Source: Mycobacterium kansasii ATCC 12478
Lineage (GTDB): Bacteria > Actinomycetota > Actinomycetes > Mycobacteriales > Mycobacteriaceae
DNA: 64,000 nucleotides
Direction of reading: 5' to 3'
Assembly: GCF_000157895.3 (NCBI RefSeq)
Contig: NC_022663.1
Location: 5,766,001-5,830,000, forward strand
Made by a program: the position numbers and the translations under genes. This document shows, in pieces, positions 59,365 to 64,000 of this stretch (its first letter is position 1; each line of letters begins with the position of its first letter). Below the pieces are notes generated by a model. That model was given only the letters and a program-made list of their open reading frames with translations, was not told where the DNA came from and did no database searches.

Positions 59365-60834
59365 ATGACGAACGATGTCCCAGACGTGCAGGAGCGTGGC
59401 CCCGGCCTGCACCCCGCTCCTCCTCCGGGCGGGCCACCGCTGTCGGACGTGTGGGTCTACAACGGCAGGGCATACGACCTCAGCGACTGGATATCCAAGC
59501 ACCCCGGCGGCGCCTTCTTCATCGGGCGCACCAAGAACCGCGACATCACCGCGATCATCGCCTCCTACCATCGTGACCCGGCCAAGGTCGAACGAATCTT
59601 GGAGCGGCGCTATGCATTGGGCCGCGACGCAACGCCGCGCGACATCCATCCCAAACACAACGCGCCGCCTTTTCTCTTCAAAGAAGACTTCAACAGCTGG
59701 CGCGACACCCCGAAGTACCGTTTCGACAACCCGAACGACTTGATGCACCGCGTCAAAGCACGCCTGGCCGAGCCGGTGCTGGCCGCCCGAATCAAACGGA
59801 TGGACCGGCTGTTCAACATCGTGGTGGCATTGCTGGCCGCCGGCTATCTGGCGGTCCAGGCCGTGCGGTTGGCCGAACCACGGTGGATGCCGTTGTGGGC
59901 CTTCGTCATTGCGATGGTGCTGCTGCGCAGTTCGTTGGTCGGGTACGGCCATTACGCGTTGCATCGGGCGCAACGGGGTCCTAATCGGTTCTTGGCCAAT
60001 GCCTTCGACTTGAACTATGTGGCGTTGTCGTTGGTGGTCGCCGACGGGCACACGTTGCTGCATCACCCGTACACGCAAAGCGACGTCGACATCAAGAAGA
60101 ACGTCTTCACGATGATGATGCAGTTGCCGCGGCTGTATCGGGTTCCGGTGCATACGGTTCACAAGTTCGGCCACTTGCTCACCGGCATGGCCATCCGCAT
60201 CGCCGACGTATGGAACATGACGCGCAAGGTGGGTGTCGAGGAGGGCTACGGAAGCTGGCGCAACGCGCTGCCGCATTTCCTGGGGTCGTCCGGGGTGCGG
60301 CTGCTCCTGGTCACCGAGATGGTGGTTTTCGTACTCGCCGGTGACTTCTGGGCCTGGGCACTGCAATTCGTCGTCACCCTGTGGGTCAGCACCTTCCTGG
60401 TGGTGGCGAGCCACGAGTTCGAGGACGACGTCGACGACACTGCCGCGACCGGTGAAGACTGGGGCGTGGATCAGGTGGTGCATGCCAACGACCTGGTGGT
60501 GGTCGGGAATCGCTACGTCGACTGCTTCCTGTCGGCGGGCCTGAGTTCCCACCGCGTCCACCATGTATTGCCGTTCCAGCGCAGCGGTTTCGCCAACATC
60601 GTCACCGAAGACGTATTGCGGGAAGAAGCCGCGAAGTCCGGCGTCGAGTGGGTTCCGGCGAAGAGTTTCGTGATCGATCGGCTGCCGAAGCTCTGCCGGA
60701 CCTACCTGCTCTCGCCGTCACGCCAAGCCAGCGAGCACAAGTGGGGTTTCCTGCGGGAACACTGCTCGCCGACGGCCTGGAAAGCCAGTGCCGGCTACGT
60801 GGTCGCCGGCTTCGTCGGAATCGGGTCGGTATGA
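59365..60834 (+). CDS. Membrane fatty-acid desaturase with cytochrome b5 domain (Rv1371-like)
   Basis: 489 residues. The N-terminal cytochrome b5-like domain has YDLSDWISKHPGG (heme His in HPGG). The membrane desaturase domain has His boxes GHYALHRAQ, TLLHHPYTQ, TVHKFGHLL, SHEFEDD and SSHRVHHVLP, with membrane helices at about 150-185 and 310-350. It inserts a double bond or hydroxyl in an acyl chain using electrons from its own b5 domain. ATG 59365 follows CTGGAGG. The 4-base overlap with pks18 indicates one operon, so it may prepare or modify the acyl starter or product. Confidence 0.9.
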   Translation: MTNDVPDVQERGPGLHPAPPPGGPPLSDVWVYNGRAYDLSDWISKHPGGAFFIGRTKNRDITAIIASYHRDPAKVERILERRYALGRDATPRDIHPKHNAPPFLFKEDFNSWRDTPKYRFDNPNDLMHRVKARLAEPVLAARIKRMDRLFNIVVALLAAGYLAVQAVRLAEPRWMPLWAFVIAMVLLRSSLVGYGHYALHRAQRGPNRFLANAFDLNYVALSLVVADGHTLLHHPYTQSDVDIKKNVFTMMMQLPRLYRVPVHTVHKFGHLLTGMAIRIADVWNMTRKVGVEEGYGSWRNALPHFLGSSGVRLLLVTEMVVFVLAGDFWAWALQFVVTLWVSTFLVVASHEFEDDVDDTAATGEDWGVDQVVHANDLVVVGNRYVDCFLSAGLSSHRVHHVLPFQRSGFANIVTEDVLREEAAKSGVEWVPAKSFVIDRLPKLCRTYLLSPSRQASEHKWGFLREHCSPTAWKASAGYVVAGFVGIGSV

Positions 60835-62018
60835 GCAGCGCAGCCGACGGTGGTGCTCCGGTGGCCGACGTGCCCGGTTACGAACCCCACTATGACCTCG
60901 CCCAGTTGCCGCCGGCTCCGCCGACGACGGTGGCCGTCATCGAAGGTATGGCGACCGGTGTGCCGCAACGGGTGGTCCGTCAGTCCGACGCCGCGGCGCG
61001 GGTGGCCCAGATGTTCGTCGACCCGCAACAGCGGGAACGGGTTTCGCGGGTCTACGCGAAGACACGCATCGACACCCGCAGGATGGCCGTCAACCCGCTG
61101 GACGCCGAGTTCGACGCGTTCCGGCGCGAACCCGCGACCATCCGGGACCGGATGAGCCTGTTCTATCGGCATGCGGTGCCGCTGGCGGTCGAGGTGACCC
61201 GGCGTGCGCTCGCCGGGCTTTCCTATGGTGCCGACGAGATCGGGCTGTTGGTGTTCGTCACCAGCACCGGGTTCGTCGCTCCGGGCGTCGACGTGGCAAT
61301 CGTCAAGGAACTCGGCCTGTCGCGGGCGATTTCGCGAGTCGTGGTCAATTTCATGGGATGCGCGGCCGCGATGAACGCCATTCGCACCGCCACCAACTAC
61401 GTCCGCGCCCACCCGGCGATGAAGGCGTTGGTGGTGTGCATCGAATTGTGCTCGGTCAACGCCGTGTTCGCCGACAACGTCAAAGATGTGGTGATTCACA
61501 GCCTGTTCGGCGATGGTTGCGCAGCGCTGGTGATCGGCGCCAGCCAGGTACAACAGCAGTTGCCGGCGGGCAGTGTGGTGATCCGCAGCAACTTCAGCCA
61601 GCTCCTCGACGACGCCGAAGACGGCATCGTGCTGGGCGTCAATCATGACGGCATCACCTGCGAGCTGTCGGAGAACCTGCCCGACTACATTTACCGCGGT
61701 GTCGCGCCGGTTGTCGCAAACGTATTGTACGACAATGGATTACAACAATCCGATATTGACCTGTGGGCGATCCATCCGGGTGGGCCCAAGATCATCGAAC
61801 AGTCGGTGCGCTCGTTGGGCATCGGAGTCGAATGCGCGGCGCCCAGCTGGGACGTGTTGGCCCGCTACGGCAACATGCTGAGTGTCTCGCTGATCTTCGT
61901 GCTGGAAATGATGGTGCAGCAGGCGGAGTCGGAGAAACCTCTCTCGACCGGCGTGGCGTTCGCGTTCGCGCCCGGGGTCACCGTTGAAGGCATGCTGTTC
62001 GACATCGTGCGACGGTGA
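60831..62018 (+). CDS. pks18: Type III polyketide synthase
   Basis: 395 residues. Catalytic Cys in VVNFMGCAAAMNA, His in LWAIHPGGPKI and Asn in RYGNMLSVS form the complete triad. Matches Rv1372 (Pks18), which makes alkylpyrones from long-chain acyl-CoA starters. ATG 60831 overlaps the desaturase stop. A further overlap or near-abutment with the sulfotransferase suggests a three-step lipid pathway: desaturation, pyrone formation, sulfation. Confidence 0.94.
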   Translation: MSSAADGGAPVADVPGYEPHYDLAQLPPAPPTTVAVIEGMATGVPQRVVRQSDAAARVAQMFVDPQQRERVSRVYAKTRIDTRRMAVNPLDAEFDAFRREPATIRDRMSLFYRHAVPLAVEVTRRALAGLSYGADEIGLLVFVTSTGFVAPGVDVAIVKELGLSRAISRVVVNFMGCAAAMNAIRTATNYVRAHPAMKALVVCIELCSVNAVFADNVKDVVIHSLFGDGCAALVIGASQVQQQLPAGSVVIRSNFSQLLDDAEDGIVLGVNHDGITCELSENLPDYIYRGVAPVVANVLYDNGLQQSDIDLWAIHPGGPKIIEQSVRSLGIGVECAAPSWDVLARYGNMLSVSLIFVLEMMVQQAESEKPLSTGVAFAFAPGVTVEGMLFDIVRR

Positions 62019-62050
62019 CCGCGACCGTGATATCCGAAGGGAGGTGGCAC

Positions 62051-63061
62051 ATGACCAATGCCCCTGAGCCGCCGAACGCCAATGCGCTGACGGCCGACCG
62101 AGTCCTGTACCGGTCGTTGATGACCGACAGTACGCGCTGGGACGCACTGCAACTGCGCGCCGGAGACATCGTCATCTCGACGCCGTCGAAGTGCGGGATG
62201 ACCTGGACTCAGCGGCTGGTGTCCTTGCTGGTCTTCGACGGACCGGAGCTGCCGGGGCCATTGTCGACGGTGTCGCCGTGGCTCGACCAGACCATCCGGC
62301 CCATCGAGGAGGTGGTTGCCGTCCTCGACGCGCAGGATCACCGCCGGTTCATCAAGACCCATACGCCTTTGGATGGCCTGGTGCTTGATGATCGGGTCAC
62401 CTATATCTGCGTGGGCCGCGATCCGCGCGATGCCGCGGTGTCGATGCTGTTCCACGTGGCCAATGTCGACGCCGAGCGGTTGCGGGAATTGCACGAGGCC
62501 GCGATGCCGCCGCAGCTGCGATCCGGCCCGCCGGGTCCCGAGCCCGGCCCTGCGGCTGGCGGGCGTGGCCCGGCCGAGGAGTTCCGGCACTGGATGGAGG
62601 GTCCGGCGCTGCCACCGCCGGGAGTGGGGTTCGCGCCTCCCAAAGGCATCGGAACGCTGGCCAACGTGCTGCACCACTTCGGCACGGCATGGGAGCGGCG
62701 GCACCTGCCGAATGTGGCGCTGTTCCACTACGCCGACTATCAGGTGGACCTGATAGTCGAGCTGAGGCGGCTTGCCGCGGTACTCGGCATCGATCTGAGT
62801 CGCGATCACGCCCGCGAACTGGTCGCCCACGCGTCGCTGGACGTCATGCGATCGCGCGCGGCGGAGATCGCCCCGAACACCACCGACGGCATCTGGCACA
62901 GCGAGGAGCAATTCTTCCGCGGCGGCCGCAGCGGCGACTGGCAGCAGTACTTCACCCATGACGAGCACCGCCGCTACAACCACCGGATCAACCAGCTCGC
63001 ACCGCCCGATCTGCTGGCCTGGGCGCACGAGGGACGCCGCGGGTGCGACCCGGACCGGTGA
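62051..63061 (+). CDS. PAPS-dependent sulfotransferase (Rv1373-like)
   Basis: 336 residues. The 5'-phosphosulfate loop TPSKCGMTWTQRL, the 3'-phosphate site YICVGRDPRDAAVSML and the C-terminal FFRGGRSGDWQQYFT loop are complete. Homologs are glycolipid sulfotransferases. ATG 62051 is preferred because GGGAGG sits before it; GTG 62015, which overlaps the pks18 stop by 4 bases, would add 12 residues. A Gly/Pro-rich insert (about residues 155-175) differs from my memory of Rv1373. Confidence 0.9.
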   Translation: MTNAPEPPNANALTADRVLYRSLMTDSTRWDALQLRAGDIVISTPSKCGMTWTQRLVSLLVFDGPELPGPLSTVSPWLDQTIRPIEEVVAVLDAQDHRRFIKTHTPLDGLVLDDRVTYICVGRDPRDAAVSMLFHVANVDAERLRELHEAAMPPQLRSGPPGPEPGPAAGGRGPAEEFRHWMEGPALPPPGVGFAPPKGIGTLANVLHHFGTAWERRHLPNVALFHYADYQVDLIVELRRLAAVLGIDLSRDHARELVAHASLDVMRSRAAEIAPNTTDGIWHSEEQFFRGGRSGDWQQYFTHDEHRRYNHRINQLAPPDLLAWAHEGRRGCDPDR

Positions 63062-63064
63062 CGG

Positions 63065-63742
63065 TCAGTCCGACGTACGCCGTTGGGCTCGTACGTACCA
63101 AAACGACATTTCCGTTTCGGTCCCGTCCATTTCGCGGCGCACCGTGACGGGCTCCAGTGATTCGACATCCCACGCGGCGCCGCCGAGCACGTCGCGCAGT
63201 GTCTGCTCGGATACCGCCGGTCGTGGCCATTGCTCATTCGGCGGATTGGCGTCCGAGAAGCAACTGATCAGCAGGGTGGCCCCCGGCCGGGTGGCCCGGT
63301 GCACGGCCGCCGCATAGCTGCGCTTGCCGTCGTCGTCGAGGCAATGGAACATGCCGCTGTCGATCACGGTGTCGAATCTGTCGGTATAGCCGTCGAGCGT
63401 GGTGGCGTCGGCTGCCGCGAACCTCACGTCGACTCCGGCGTCGGCGGCGCGGCGTTCGGCGGTGATCAGTGCGGTCGGAGAAATGTCCATAGCGGTCACG
63501 CGGTGTCCGTGCTGAGCCAGATAGATCGCGTTGTCGCCGAACCCGCAGCCGATGTCGAGCACCTCACCGTGGACCCAGCCACCGGTCTGCCACGCGATCA
63601 CGTTCTCCTTGGGCGCCTTGGTATCCCACGGCGGCGTCGTCATCGGCGGGATGCCCGGGCCGGGACTTTCCCCGCGATACAGCGCATCGAAATCCATGCG
63701 CGGACGGTCGGATTCGTTTGCGGAAGGGTTGGGATCCGTCAC
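63065..63742 (-). CDS. SAM-dependent methyltransferase (Rv1377c-like)
   Basis: 225 residues from GTG 63742. Signature FDALYRGESPGPGIPPM and WDTKAPKENVIAWQ, motif I GEVLDIGCGFGDNAIYLAQ, acidic VTAMDISPTAL, and FDTVIDSGMFHCL. This is the thiopurine-methyltransferase-like group. It converges on the sulfotransferase with a 3-base gap. The longer open frame to 63931 runs through repeat element C and is unlikely to be translated. The substrate is unknown; order and similarity suggest Rv1377c with intervening genes missing. Confidence 0.85.
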   Translation of the reverse strand: MTDPNPSANESDRPRMDFDALYRGESPGPGIPPMTTPPWDTKAPKENVIAWQTGGWVHGEVLDIGCGFGDNAIYLAQHGHRVTAMDISPTALITAERRAADAGVDVRFAAADATTLDGYTDRFDTVIDSGMFHCLDDDGKRSYAAAVHRATRPGATLLISCFSDANPPNEQWPRPAVSEQTLRDVLGGAAWDVESLEPVTVRREMDGTETEMSFWYVRAQRRTSD

Positions 63743-63861
63743 ATTCGCCAGGATAGAGCCCTGGCCGACGAGCTGGTTCGGCACGCCGCATCTTCGCTCA
63801 AACCTTTTGTGCTGGCGGATGTCTAACGACCGCACCGAGTCGGCTGTCATGCTGCGGTATC

Positions 63862-63981
63862 GAGTGTGCAGTGGCGGCTTTGAGGGTGCATGTAGGGCGG
63901 GAAATCCGCGATCGGGCCGCCCTGACGGCACAGTCGGCGCCCTGAGCGCACAATCGGCGCCCCCAGCGCACAGTCGGCGCC
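63862..63981 (+). repeat. 20-bp phased repeat element C (head plus 3-unit array)
   Basis: Head unit 1 GAGTGTGCAGTGGCGGCTTT (63862-63881), head unit 2 GAGGGTGCATGTAGGGCGGG (63882-63901), one diverged unit, then three units of CTGAGCGCACAATCGGCGCC type (63922-63981). The register is exactly 20 throughout. It may continue or be followed by a gene beyond the window end. Confidence 0.88.
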
Positions 63982-64000
63982 GGACATTGGCGTGCCCACC

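Noticed and set aside
63743..63931. N-terminal extension of the last methyltransferase
   Set aside because: It runs through the head of repeat element C and lacks similarity to the family; GTG 63742 is the better start.

Overview
The window looks like a slow-growing Mycobacterium of a lineage that carries PE/PPE and PE_PGRS genes. It has high GC, GTG/TTG starts, one intact and one frameshifted PE_PGRS gene, PE/PPE and ESX material, and several blocks whose gene order I recall from M. tuberculosis H37Rv. Rv numbers are recalled similarities, not search results. The species cannot be fixed from this window.

Region by region. 1-11.75 kb is an accessory zone: patatin-like hydrolase, secreted protein, decayed PE-PPE pair, XRE/cupin regulator divergent from a class II aldolase and a DapA-family lyase, an intact PPE with an ESX remnant, a zinc-ribbon/beta-propeller membrane protein, an IS3 remnant, and a methyltransferase / 26-residue peptide / cytochrome P450 cluster. 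11.76-24.2 kb returns to the Rv2575-Rv2567 backbone in inverted orientation: metallopeptidase, SRPBCC protein, ketopantoate reductase-like protein, aspS, FUSC-type transporter, transglutaminase, zinc metallopeptidase and a circularly permuted ATP-grasp protein. Two PE_PGRS genes sit within it, one broken by a single-base shift. 27-45 kb is a core block (Rv2560 to Rv2532c): rarA, alaS-ruvX-mltG-aroE, vapBC, aroC-aroK-aroB-aroQ, pepQ-efp-nusB. 45-51.3 kb is an insertion relative to that order: flavin oxidoreductase, PucR regulator, D-amino-acid dehydrogenase and two tandem Gre-like proteins, followed by the large PLP decarboxylase (Rv2531c). 54.5-56.1 kb is a graveyard holding a dead vapBC and a dead ERCC4 nuclease. 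From 56.7 kb the order switches to the Rv1367c-Rv1377c block: serine hydrolase, lprF, desaturase, pks18, sulfotransferase, methyltransferase.

Two observations are least explained by known features. (1) Three minus-strand small genes (3368-3448, 10322-10402, 16279-16479) encode related peptides with an N-terminal [ST]-[HY]-E-x-L-F signature and an acidic C-terminal F-[TV]-[VI]...I-x-D tail. Two are exactly 26 codons and align without gaps (12 of 26 identical). One lies between a P450 and a methyltransferase behind two strong palindromes, which suggests an undescribed peptide system, possibly ribosomally made and modified. (2) Three intergenic loci (30055-30394, 55960-56119, 63862-63981) are built on a strict 20-bp phase: a shared two-unit head followed by a different homogenised 20-bp array at each locus.
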